A stretch of DNA of 64,000 bases from Gigaspora margarita (GCA_009809945.1 WTPW01000419.1:239198-303197), one strand, 5' to 3'. Shown: positions 26,593 to 37,973, numbered from the stretch's first letter. Numbers and translations are program-made. Notes: a model not told the origin generated them from the letters alone.

Positions 26593-27713
26593 TCGCTGGT
26601 AGTGTCACTATGATAAACTGGAATCATTCGTATATTATCTAATCTATCACGGATTTCTTCTATCTTAGGATGTGAATTTGGATCACCGTTCCAAGCATCT
26701 CTATAAATATTCATGAAATCAACCGGAGTTCCATTAATTGGAGTTTCTCTTCCACCTTTAATTACACGTAAGGCTATTCTGATTTGACTCTCAATATTTT
26801 TAAAAGGTGGTACGCCACTTGATAACTCCCAAAAAAGTACACCGAGACTATATATATCAGAAGGTTTATCTCGTTTATATAAAGGTTGGTCCAAAGATTG
26901 GTCTTGGAGATATTGTGGATCAGAAAATGCTGTTGTTCCTCCTGCAATAGATTTTGAATTATTATCTAATGATTTAGATAATCCAAAATCTGAAATCATT
27001 AATCTGCCATTATCCACTAATATATTTCCATCATGCTATAACAAATAATATTAATATACATATAATAAAAAAGTGAAAATTAAGCAGAAAAAGGTATCTC
27101 ACAAGATCACAATGAACAAGATTTTCATCATGTAAACAATAAACCCCGCTAGAAATTTCGTTTGCCATTCTAATTTTAGTTGCCCAATCTAACTTTGAAA
27201 AATTCTCACGTAAATAGGAGCGAAGGTCGCCATTATTAGCGAACTGAAGAACCATACAGTATCCTTTGGTTGTCGGATCTAATTACTTAAAATTATTAGT
27301 TAGCTAATAGAATTTATTTTTATATTATATAAAATTGATATACCTTGTGTGATTCCAAAAAATCGCACTATATTATCATGATATGCAACGCTATTAATGC
27401 TTTTAATTTATAGGGTAATATAAGACACAATATAATAAGGTCAATAAAGACGTAAGTAAAGAAATAAATAGGAAGGTATAAAATATAGATGATATTATAT
27501 AAATACTTCTTTAATAAAGTTATCCAGTGAATGATCATCATCTTTATTGTAGTATAAACTCTTCAAAGCCACAGTTTTGCCAATTTTACTTGATTGAGCA
27601 CTATGCACTACACCAAATCCTCCATTACCAATTACTTTCCAGTCCTTAAAAGAACCATAATCAAATGTTGAAATATATTTTTGTTTAATAGTAACTTCCA
27701 ACCAATTCGACAT
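26593..27713 (-). CDS. Protein kinase domain (TKL/Tyr-kinase-like), four exons, head of the microexon gene
   Basis: Exons by splice consensus: 27713-27507, 27399 (or 27390)-27344, 27278-27103, 27035-26593. The start is an ATG giving MSNWLEV. Exon 1 has the glycine loop GNGGFGVVH and the ATP-binding lysine in VALK. Exon 3 carries MVLQFANNGDLRSYL and HCDL. Exon 4 supplies HDGNIL and DFGLS, so HxDxxxxN and DFG are complete; also YSLGVLFWEL. Catalytic residues look intact although HRD reads HCD. Introns 2, 3 and 4 are phases 1, 0 and 2 and join in frame. Intron 1 does not: exon 1 ends in phase 0 and either acceptor for exon 2 needs phase 2, so there is a frame problem, a missed splice form or a sequence error. 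The last exon ends ACCAGCGA|GTAAGT, the same motif as each array unit; without splicing it reads GAG TAA. Family members of this type are expanded in Rhizophagus and often carry C-terminal extensions. Confidence 0.85.
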
Positions 27714-28140
27714 GTTTAGTATATAAAAATATAAGTTTTTATATTCTAAGATGACTAAAATATGTGCATATAGTTAAAGTAATATTATAATTTAGGAAAA
27801 AATATGCAGAGAAAAAAATCATTAAACAAGTTATTTACAACAATCAAACACGAAAAAAGAATTATGTTAGTACTCTAACCATAGAAAAGTAGCATTTAAC
27901 GTTATAAAAACTTGATTCTATATTTAACTTTTCTACCATCAAAGCAGGAACCCTAGAAAATTTCAAAAGGATTAAAAAAAGTTTAATTGCAGTTTTTGTT
28001 ATGTAATCTCATGTAACCACACATCTTTGCCACGTATGTACGTATGTACTACTATCGAGTGTTATACAAAATCCACAATAGGGAAAATGATTGAAGGCTG
28101 AGAATCACATGCAAATAATGCAGCAGCATCTGTCAGCTGT
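27714..28140. other. Upstream region of the kinase gene
   Basis: A/T-rich sequence with no open frame of interest. It should contain the promoter and 5' leader of the minus-strand kinase gene, but I see no motif that I can assign. Confidence 0.4.
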
Positions 28141-28179
28141 AGAAAACGTCAGACAATGGAGGAAGCAAGATTGAAAAAA

Positions 28180-28600
28180 TTGCGTTTTAGTGGCTCATAA
28201 TGCCCGCAATTTTGATTTTGTATAAAAATACAGAACAGACGATATGTAACTCCTCGATACTGAACTCGAAAACAGGAAGTTTCTCGAAGGCATACACATA
28301 TAGTCGACGAAAGAATCATTAAAGATTTTGTTAACGAGCTTAAACTATTGCGAACGTCTCTAATCATTAAAAATGTCATTCCACTCTACAGAGTAATGAG
28401 GGATAACAACGAGTATATAACATGACTTTACAATTTTTTGCAACGGAACTTTACGAGAATATCTAACGACAAATTTTAAAAATGACAATGGAAGCAGGCC
28501 AAATATCACCGACTTTGGTCTATCAAAGCATATAAATGAGACATCCAAGACTTCTAACTGTATGTTGAATGTTGGCATCTCTTGATCAAAAAAATATACC
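28180..28600 (+). pseudogene. Protein kinase relic on the opposite strand
   Basis: Plus-strand fragments in different frames match kinase subdomains in the expected order: an FVNELKLLR-like segment after the helix C region (about 28325-28360), a RDNNEYI stretch like the hinge-proximal region (about 28399), and NITDFGLSKHINETS with the DFG motif (about 28505-28550). Frames are interrupted several times and the catalytic loop is not recognisable. It is divergent from the neighbouring intact kinase and in inverted orientation, consistent with an old duplicate or an unrelated family member. Confidence 0.65.
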
Positions 28601-28612
28601 AGGAACTAGGGA

Positions 28613-28948
28613 TGGTAAAATTCCTAGGTCCAGAACATAAGAACCTGGTTTTAGAACCTGGTTTTAGAACCTGGCTTTTAAAAACTAGGTTCCAATTTTG
28701 GAACCTAGGTTCTTAGGTTTATGATAGGTTTTTAGGTTCATGGTAGATTCTTAGGTTCTTAGGTTCTTATTTTTTTAAATTTATAATAGGTTTAAATTTT
28801 TAGGTTCGAAAGGTTCAGGAACCAGGTTCAGAACCAGGTTTGGAACCAGGGTTCGTAACTTTTTAAAAATCAGGTTCTTAGGTTTTTTAAATAAAACCTA
28901 AAGGTTCCAAACCAGAAACCGAACCTAAACCAACCTAAAAATCCCAGG
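28613..28948. repeat. AGGTTC-rich simple/foldback repeat
   Basis: Dense repetition of AGGTTC, GAACCTGG and TTCTTAGGTT on both strands, forming many short palindromes (for example around GAACCTAGGTTC). The segment starts near CCTAGGTCC and ends near its complement, so it may be a foldback element. No coding content. Confidence 0.65.
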
Positions 28949-29490
28949 AACGTAATGCATATGAGTATATGAGTATATTATCGCGGTTTGCAAATTGATG
29001 TACTTTTTGATCAAATTTGTAGATCGCTGCACACACATACAATCACTACAATCATTTGATGAATCTAGTGTAGCAAGCCGGTTTAACCAGCCCAGCAGGT
29101 CCAGCGCAGCTTAAATTACTGCACCATGGCACAGTAAAAATTTTGTAAACAAGCTTCTGTAGCAAATTTTTTGCATAAACTAATTTAATAAATGCTTCTA
29201 TAATCAAACATTAATAATAAATATAAATTTACCCCAAGAACACATTGAAAATTTATGCACAAAAAATGCATGGTGTGAAGGTGTATACCGATCGTGGGAG
29301 GGTCAAACTCTAACTAAACACTATCTAATAGGTGCTCAAGACACCTAAACCTTGAATCAACAGGCAGAAAGAGGCGTAGAAGATTTAGTCCGGGTCTCAA
29401 GGTTCATTGGGTCTTGAAGACTTTGCTTTCTTCTTATTGCGCCGGGGTTTTAATATTCAATTTGGATCGTGAACTTTGTGGTTGGCTCTA
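28949..29490. other. Intergenic sequence
   Basis: No gene, RNA or clear repeat recognised. Moderately G+C-richer patches near 29070-29120 and 29340-29460 contain no open frame with protein-like composition. Confidence 0.35.
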
Positions 29491-30360
29491 TAGTTGGTGG
29501 TAGAATTACTGAATAACGGCAATTACGGTATTTTACCAGTGGTAGAATTAATTACAGCATAGCATTTAATTGCCGTAAAAATTATATGCCGTAATGCCAT
29601 AATGCTGTAATGTCGTAATGCCGTAATGCCATAATGCCGTAATATCGTAAAGCCGTAATGCCGTAAAGCCGTAATGCCGTAATATCGTAATGCCGCAATT
29701 TCGTAATGTCATAATGCCGCAATAACACAATATTGCAATAATGCGATACCTTAACTACAGTATAATATACTTAAGTAACTGCGTGACACCTAGTCACTCC
29801 AAGCCGGAAACTGATGAATATGTTATTATTTGCTATAAAAGCATTTATTTCATTTACATAAATCTTAAAACATGTAAATATGTATGTAGGCATGTATTAT
29901 CTATATAAGCCATAAATGCTGCTAACAATGATGTCATTTTTGATCAATTAGCTCGTTAAAGACGTTCTCAAACCATGACTTATATACTGGTCTAATTGGC
30001 CAAAAATATAAATCAACAGTTAATCAAAATAAAATAAACCCACAAGCCCCTTTTTTCACATGTTCTAAATCAATGAAGTCAACAGAATTAAATTCGAAAA
30101 AAATTTAATAGTATAATACATTATTTAAAGGAAATCACAATACAGTACAGCATTTTAACAAACGGTATAATAGCAGATAGTATTTCTGCATTATGGGATT
30201 ACGGCATTACGGGATTACGGCATTACGGCATTACGGCTTTACAGCATTATGGCATTACGGCATTACGGCATTACGGCTTTACGGCTCACAGCAATTACGG
30301 CAAAAAATACGGCAATGCCATAACCGTATTAATTTGTAAAATTAATTCTACCACCAACTA
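29491..30360. mobile_element. TA-flanked element with opposing minisatellite arms
   Basis: Ends TAGTTGGTGGTAGAATTA and its exact complement, flanked by TA at 29489-29490 and 30361-30362. Inside the left end (about 29570-29740) runs a minisatellite of TAATGCCG-type units; inside the right end (about 30188-30330) the same unit runs inverted (CGGCATTA). The two arms could fold into a long imperfect hairpin. No transposase. TA target suggests a Tc1/mariner-like mobiliser, by inference. Confidence 0.8.
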
Positions 30361-30374
30361 TAGTTGGCTCCGAT

Positions 30375-30780
30375 TAGGCTCAATTAAATTCCGATGGTAG
30401 CTGGAGGCGGTCAGAAAATGGGAATGTTGATGTCATGAACGAAGTCACTGGCATCCTTTTGTCACAAGACCATGACCCGGGCCCATGATGCAGTAATCGA
30501 TGGGTAAGTTTTAAGTTTTTGATGGTGATGTATTTAAGAGTGAGGTATGTATGATGTATTGATTAAGGGATAATGGATAGTTGAGTAAGTATGAGGTCAT
30601 AAGGAGTTGTTATTTAAGAGAGGTAATGATAGAAATTGTTTTACCTCTTTTGTCTTTGCTATTAGCTCGACGCGATAGTACCGCCCACCCACCACTAGGC
30701 TTAGTTGATTCACATACAAAGATGGTTGGATGGTTAGCGGCGTGGATAAATTACTTAGCGTTCGTAAGAAGTTGACAATC
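30375..30780 (+). repeat. Dispersed repeat, copy inverted relative to 33.2-37.3 kb
   Basis: Contains GAGTAAGTATGAGGTCATAA, GTTATTTAAGAG and ACCGCCCACCCACCACTAGG. The complements of these recur several times between 33.23 and 37.30 kb. It looks like one end of a degenerate repeat family whose units contain GAGTAAG(T/A)ATGAGGT. The small open frame at 30581-30775 lies within it and is not credible. Confidence 0.55.
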
Positions 30781-31826
30781 GTACAGACCAGGAATTTTAG
30801 AAATTTAAGGAAATAACCGAACTGATGCTATGAACCGTCTGTGGATCACGTGACCAGTGAGGCAAAATCCAATATATGCGTTTCATTGTTATGTGTTGGA
30901 AATAGGTCGAGTGACAAAATCAATTTAACGCTAAGAGTCACAGGATCGATTGTTAGTTGTCAAGAGGTGATCACAGAATCGTGATTGTTAAGGGGTGGTC
31001 ACAGGGTAGTGATTGTTGATAAATGAGGCAATCAATGTTTTTTAAACAATTTGGGTTTTTTATAAATACAATCAATCAGGCAAGTACTAATTCTTTTTTC
31101 TCTAATAACAGTAACAACGAATTTCAAGTTTTACCGATAGTCACAGGAGCAAGGTGGTTTCGATATTAGAAATGATTTGTGTAATTAAAGGGTAACAATT
31201 AGAGAACTAACTTCTACTAATTGATTTTGAAATTCAGAACTCAACTGAGTTGTTGACTCATACTGAGTTTTTTTTTTATTTCAGGCAGCTTTGGGCTCTT
31301 ATAACTTTCCTTTACAGGCTAAAAAATGACATTTTCTTACAATTTGTATGAAGCTTTTTACATTTAAGACTTTTAAGTATCTTTCTATACTAAAAACTCT
31401 TTCTATATTTAAAATACTTAAGTAACTTTCGATACTAAAAACTCTTAAGTATCCTTTGATACTTTCACTTCTTAAGCATTTTTTTTGATGCTTTTAATTC
31501 GTTATTTGTTGATCTATCACTAAAATAGCAACTAATATATATTAACTATATAAAAAAAATAATAAAAAAAATAGAAATTCAACACAGCCCAATTTTGGTT
31601 TTTGCTACGCCACTCAAATTTGCTTTTCACAATGGCAAAAAAATAGTAAAGCCAAATTACGCAAAATTCTATTAATAAAACTACCAATACTCATTAAGTG
31701 AAAAATGTTTTTGAGCCAATTTTATTATGGAATAACCCTATTTCTTAAAAAACCTCCTTTTTCATAGCTAAAAATTTCAAAAAAAATGTTTCAGCCAAAA
31801 TTAATAATTTTGAAGATCGTCACCTA
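30781..31826. other. Non-coding region
   Basis: No gene seen. A short interspersed pattern of CTTAAGTAT(C/A)TTT occurs at 31370-31490. Confidence 0.35.
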
Positions 31827-31943
31827 TATTACATAAATTCGGGGAATCTGGTAAAAAATAATCCGGTAAGTTTTGGTTTGGTAGTGATTACCAAGACCAC
31901 AAACTTATCGAATCGGCAAATATCTGACCAGTTACGGCTGTTT

Positions 31944-33130
31944 TCATAAATTCTGGGACACCTAAAAAAATTTGCCAAATAATTCTTTGGCTGAATTCGA
32001 TAAGTTATTGATTCGGTATGATAAAATAATTAATAAAGCTATTTTTGTATCATATAATGATCATTTTATGATTGTCATACAATAATTTTAATGATTTTAA
32101 ATTTCGTTCAAACGCTTGTCCAACAAGTTTGGTGTGCTTAGTTTGTACAAAAATTTATGGAAAAAACTATTCATGCCAACCAAAAGCCTTAACAAGAAAT
32201 GTAAGAAAGGAATCGAATATAATTTAGACTTTTATAACAAATATATTACTCGAACAGGTGCTGCTATTGATAAAGTTAAACATGATCATGAATTGAGATA
32301 TCCCAAATTCTTTAAAAATAAAATTTTCATCTTCAACAAGAACAAAAAATAATAGAAATAAATAAATGCCTTCATTCGGAAGAAATATGGATCTTGTCAA
32401 AGAATTGGAATTGAAATTTAGTTTAATTTTTTAAAACCAAATTTTTTGTCTTTGACAAGAAACAAAAAATAATTAAGAATAAATAACTGCCTTCGTTTGT
32501 ACGAATATGGATCTTGTCAAAGAATAGGAATTGAAGGTTTATACAATTTTTTAAAGATAATTTTTCATCTTCGACAAGAAATGAAAAATAATTAGAAATG
32601 AATAAAGACTCCATTTGAGCGAAAATGAATATTGCCAAAGAATAGAAATTAATTTAATTCAATTTTTTTTAAAAATGAATTTATCTTTGACATGAAATGA
32701 AAATAATTAGAATAAATAAAGGCTTCATTTGAACGAAAATGGATAGGAATTAAAATTTAATTCAATTTTTTAAAACTGAATTTTTTGTCTTCGACAAGAA
32801 ATGAAAAATAATTAGAAATAAATAAAGGTTTCATTTGAATGAAAATGGATCTTGCCAAAGAATAGAAATTGAAATTTAATCCAATTTTTTAAATAATTTT
32901 GTCGAAAAATAATGGAAATGAATAAAGGCTTCGTTTGAATGAAAATAGATCATGCCAAATAATAGGAATTGAAATTTTATAACTTATGAAATTTATTTTT
33001 ATTGTAATATATATTAGTCAACCGATCTTATAAATTACGTATCTGATTCTTATTCCCTGAAATCAATAACTTATTGAACTCAGCCGAAATTATCATTGGC
33101 AAATTTTTTTTGGGTGTCCAGAATTTATGA
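31944..33130. mobile_element. Element with ~75-bp inverted termini and an internal tandem repeat
   Basis: The left end starts TCATAAATTCTGGGACAC and continues through TTTGCCAA and GGCTGAATTCGATAAGTTATTGAT; the right end is the complementary arm. The core holds about six 110-120-bp tandem units. A related degenerate copy abuts on the left (about 31827-31955). A small plus-strand frame at 32116-32352 precedes the tandem units; no domain recognised. No clear target duplication. Confidence 0.65.
32320..32975. repeat. ~110-120-bp tandem repeat, about six units
   Basis: Each unit carries a (G/T)TCTTCGACAAGAAATGAAAA-like core followed by AATAAATAAAGGCTTCATTTG and a GGATCTTGCCAAAGAATAGG-like segment. 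Core positions are near 32322, 32440, 32562, 32678, 32785 and 32900. The units are moderately diverged, implying an older array. Confidence 0.75.
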
Positions 33131-33229
33131 TTTGTCACTCGTCCAATACACAAATATGACAATGGAATACACATATGGGATTTTGCCTTGCTGCTAACGT
33201 GGTCCCAGTAATTTCTAACATTGCTAAAC

Positions 33230-36200
33230 TGGTCTTATATCTACCTCTTTTTTTTCGATATCCAAGCTGTATAGTCAGGCTATCGAAGCACTAATTTTTG
33301 ATATCCAAGCTGTGCACCTGGGCTATCAATTATACCTATAATACCCAAATACCTCAACACTAAATGCTCCTACCCAGTGGTAGGTGGCGAGTACTAACAA
33401 CAAAGTCAATGCACCAACATTTCTCTACTCTTAGTTATTTTCTATACCCATAAACATCTGTCACCAATACCACATACTTACTCAATGATACCAAAACATC
33501 TCATGTAAAATCTCATCCTTACTCATTCCCATACACATAATATTCATTACCAATACCTTATACTTACTATGCATTAACCTTCATAATGGACCCGGTTCAC
33601 AGTCCTGTGACAAAATGCCACGTGATTTCATTCACAGCATCTCATTTTCCTCTTAAATAACTGTCCCTTAAAAGACTTCATACTTGCTCAACTGAGCCAC
33701 ATGCTGTATACAATACCTTATATTACTCATTTTCTACACATAAATACCTGTTACTAATATCACAAACCAAGATCTCTTATGCGATACCTCATCCTTACAC
33801 ATTTTTCATACCTATAACATCTGATACTAAACCTCATACTACCATGCATCAACTCTATGTCATGAACCCAATTCATAGTCTCAAGACAAATAGATGCCAT
33901 GAGACTTGTTTATAGTATCTTAATACCTTATACTAACCAGTCATCAATCCTATGTCATAGGTCTGAGTCACAGTCATTCACGGCCTCTCACTTACTCTTT
34001 CTTTAATACCTGATCTGTTCGATCAGGTCAACAAGCCAATTATATTCGATCTTCAGGTTGTCCACCCAAGCTACCAAACCCTTATACTTACTGAACCGCA
34101 CCTTTATTTCTTATGAATTACCTCATTCTTAATTATTTTCTATACCATAAACAACTGTTATCAATACCAAAATCTCTCACAAAACCTCATTTTTACTCCT
34201 TTCCCATACACCCAATATCTGTCACAAATACCTCATATCTACTACTTATCAACTCTACGTTATTCATAGTCTTGTAACAAATTGATGCCATGTGACTTCA
34301 TCACAGCATCTCATTTTCTTCTTGTCCCTTATGACCTTATTCCTACTCAATCGAACCAAACATCTCTTATGCAATATCTCATTCTTACTGATTTTTCATA
34401 CCAATAAATTCCATTACCACTACTCATACTTACTTAACGGAGCCAAAATCTCCATGTAATACCTAATTCTTACTCATTTCCCATACATATAATATCTGTT
34501 CCTATACCTCATACTTACTACTCATCAACGTCATGGATCCAGTTCATGTTCTCATGACAAACGGATGCCATGTGACTCTGTTCATGACACCTCATTTCCC
34601 TCTTAAATATCTGTTCCTTATGATCTTATACCCAGTGTTGAAAATCTTATATTCTTATGTTCTCATAAGAATATTACTTTTAATTTGAGAACATTTACAA
34701 AATTTAATATGTTCTCTATTGATTTTTTTTTGAGAACATTAAATTTGAAAAATATGTTCTCTATATAATATATAAAGTAATGAAATATTATTTTATTAAT
34801 ATAGTAGTTTAAGTTAATTAGTTGAAATAGAGAACAATTTAGTATTCTTAAATTATAGAAAATTTTGTATAGTAAAACTTATTAGTTTATCTATTCCTAA
34901 TTTTGGTACAATATAGTTGCATAGTTACCTTATTATTTTTTTTATTTTTTTTATGTTCAACGATCCTGCTTCTTTTTATTATTTGAGAAAGATAATACAA
35001 TGCTGCTACTGATTACTAATAACTCTATCAAAAAGAAACTCTCCAAGTACAAAGTACCCAAAATGATCTGCCATAACAACCTTTCATTTTAAGTTTGAGC
35101 CCAAACTTGCTTGAACTTTTTGTACAATATAAGCCCAACTATCACTGACATTGGCATTGTATACCATATTAGAATCATTATTTCCTTCCTTTAAATTTTT
35201 CTTTCTTCATAAAGGGCATGAAAAAGAGGTAAAGTAAAAAAAAACAAAATAGAAAATGAGTAAAAAAGGAAACATAAAAGGAAAAAGAAAAAACAAAAGA
35301 AAAGAAAAGAAAATGACAAAAAGAAAAAACAAAAGAGAAAAAGAAAAACCAATCTAGATAATAGTATAATCAAAGCCTATACTATGCTTATAAAAATTAT
35401 ACAGCATTAAACAAGATCTTGGTACTGTATATAAAGTGAAAACTGTATGGAGAAAAAACTATACTAAGAGGTTGAGATAACCCAATCAAAATTTTTAAAA
35501 GAACCCTCTGAAGACATCCATCAATCATTGCAATACACGTGAACACATTAGCAGCTTGTTGTGATCTCTCATAACTTCACGTGTCTTGAGTTTCCATTCT
35601 AGGATGGGTAAACAATATTTATCTTTTGGAGAGGGTAAGCAATTCACACTTTTTGGTAAAAATTTTGTGAAAAGATGTATGGAAGGTTGAGAAACCAATG
35701 TAGAGAAAGTGTGGAAGTTTGCAAAGTATAGAATAGTATAGAAAACCAGGATCTTGCTTCCACTAATGTTTCTGCAAGTTCTTGATATGTACTTCCAGTA
35801 TTTACAAACTACTAGTTTGATAGTTCTATAGACTTCTACTGGGGAGCCAAAAACCCAAAGAGTGTTCTTTTTCAACTCTATTTCAGTTCTCCAAATAATC
35901 TGAAGACTCATCAAGCTTAAGACTACTATTCCTAGTTGCTACAATAGAAGTTTTGTATATTATTTTCTATACTAACTAAACACTTGGTAGCAGGTCCGTT
36001 CAGTGATTGTGGGTTTGAGGGATCATTGAAAAGAGTTGTTGTGCATAGTTACCATATTATGTAACTTTAATATCTATAATATTATTATATTGAATGCTAA
36101 TTATATTTATATTTAATATAAATTTTCAGAAAACTAAATTCACTATGATGATAATATAAATTTTTACAAGAAAATTACTTAACAAATCTTTAGTTACTAT

Positions 36201-37300
36201 GATTAAAACTTAAGTACTACATTTTAAAATTTTACAGTGAGAAATTTTTAAGTATATAGATTTACTAAATTTACCATAATGAAGAAAAATAATATATTTT
36301 ATTTACTATATTTATTATTTATTTAAATATTTAAAATACATTAATAGCTTATCAAAAAACTAAATATACAAGCTAGATCAAACCAATAACATGTCCAAAA
36401 TTATATTAAACCAAATATTAAATTGTTTTTTTAAAAAAATATAAAAATACATGAAGTTATAGTTTTATTTTTATGGATAACTTAGCAAAAGTTTTGAAAA
36501 CATTAAATTAAATAAATATATTCTCATGAGAACATACATTTCAAAACAGATTTCCAATACTGCTTATACCTGCTCAACTGAACCAACTCTTTTCATGCAA
36601 TACCTCATTTATACTCATTCCCATACCCATAAATCTCTGTTACCAATACTTTACTCAACAAATCAATCACTCTGCAATGCCTTATTCTTACTATTTCCAT
36701 ATTCATAATAACTATCACCAATACCTTATGCTTACCAACATCAACTCTATATCATGAACCAGTTACGTCATGACAAATAGATGCCATGTGACTTCATTCA
36801 TGGCACCTCAATAACCCATACTAATTGATCGTGAACCTACAACATGGGTCTGGATTATAGTTCCATGTTCTATTCATGGCATCTTACTTTCTCTTTCTTT
36901 ATTACATGATCTGTCTGATCAGGCCAACAATGCCAAATCATATCCAATATTCTGGTTGTTAACCCGATTCCTCCTATAAGGCTGCAAAACCCATAGAGAG
37001 CTCTACCTAGTGGTGGGTGGGTACTAATAACAAAGCTAGACTTTCATCAAGCTTGCAGCAAAAACAAAAGAGATAGAACAATTCCTGTCCTTACTTTTCT
37101 TAAAAAGGCATTTTCTATGAACTCATACTTACTCATTAAACATTAATCTTTACTCGATACATCATACTTACCAAACTCTTAAATGTATCACCTCTTTATC
37201 AATATCCCAAACTTATCCATCAACTATTCTGCATCATGGGCCAGGGTCATGGTCTTGTGACAAATAAATGCCTATGACTTTGTTCACAGTATCAACAAAA
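33230..37300 (-). repeat. Degenerate repeat tract interrupted by a hAT-type insertion
   Basis: On the minus strand units of 40-60 bp built around GAGTAAGTATGAGGT, ATTGGTAACAGATA, GTGGCATC and GTCATGA alternate for about 2.1 kb (33230-34624, 36571-37300), split by the element at 34633-36562. No reading frame survives. The repeated GTAAGTATGAGG superficially resembles a splice donor, but there is no AG at constant distance. Confidence 0.55.
34633..36562. mobile_element. hAT-type element with 8-bp target duplication
   Basis: Begins CAGTGTTGAAAATCTTA and ends in TTTCCAATACTG, flanked by the identical 8-bp sequence CTTATACC at 34625-34632 and 36563-36570. Subterminal motifs TTCTCATAAGAA/TTCTCATGAGAA occur at both ends. 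The 1,930-bp interior shows no recognisable transposase; the frame at 35525-35914 (minus) has no domain I know. It is inserted in the degenerate repeat tract. A shorter relative lies at 45103-45512. Confidence 0.85.
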
Positions 37301-37795
37301 CAGCTGAAATGTTTTTATTTGATGTTCCAAAACAGGTCAATGATATTTAAAATTTTTAATATTGGCTGAAAATTAGATGTTTTTTAGATACAAAAAGGAA
37401 CTTTTAATGAAACTGCTAATACTCATTAGGCCACATCAATTTAATTTTCTGTTTAATATAACATTTGTAGCTAGTAGGGTGAGGAGAGAGAGCTAAAATA
37501 AAACACAAATATATATAATGTAGTGCAATTTTATTGGCTATTAATCTTGTATAAAGTTTTTGATCTACACATACTGCTATATAAAAAACCTGGGTTTCTT
37601 ATACTGTATACATATTGCATTAACTATTTTGATGAATTATAAAAATTATATAATTCTAATATTGGACCTATTAAGAAAAATTTTATCTGGGCATTAATAG
37701 TTTGCCCAATTACCCAGGTAAATTATTATATATTTTGGGTAGATATATAAAAATAATTCTTCTAAGTTTATCGATAACACTAAAAATTATTATTA
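37301..37795. other. Non-coding region
   Basis: No gene or repeat boundary recognised. Confidence 0.3.
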
Positions 37796-37973
37796 CAGTG
37801 AAACCTCTATAAATGAACCCTTTATAAATATATAACCTCTCTAAATGCATGCTCAACCTCTGGCCCAAATATATGCATGACCTCTATAAATGCATTTTTC
37901 TTATTATAGTATTCTCTTAATGCACATTTTTAAAGTTCAGTCTCAAGAGCATGCATTTATGGAGGTTTCACTG
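37796..37973. mobile_element. TA-flanked MITE, copy A (178 bp)
   Basis: Starts CAGTGAAACCTCTATAAATG, ends with the inverted terminus GGAGGTTTCACTG, and is flanked by TA on both sides. The termini resemble pogo/Fot1-group Tc1/mariner relatives (family knowledge). The interior carries repeats of CTCTATAAATGCA. Three relatives lie within 5.3 kb. Confidence 0.85.

Noticed and set aside
26593-26598. Kinase simply ending at GAG TAA with no tail
   Set aside because: Kept as a possible short isoform, but the TAA is part of a consensus donor GTAAGT, and the downstream array is open in exactly the phase this exon requires, so a spliced continuation explains more.
35525-35914. 129-codon frame inside the hAT-type element as a transposase
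   Set aside because: No BED finger, hAT catalytic or dimerisation motif visible; length is compatible with chance.
33230-37300. Repeated GTAAGTATGAGG motifs on the minus strand as a second microexon array
   Set aside because: No acceptor AG lies at constant distance from the GTAAGT; spacing to the nearest AG varies, and units are 40-60 bp without an open phase. It is an ordinary degenerate repeat.
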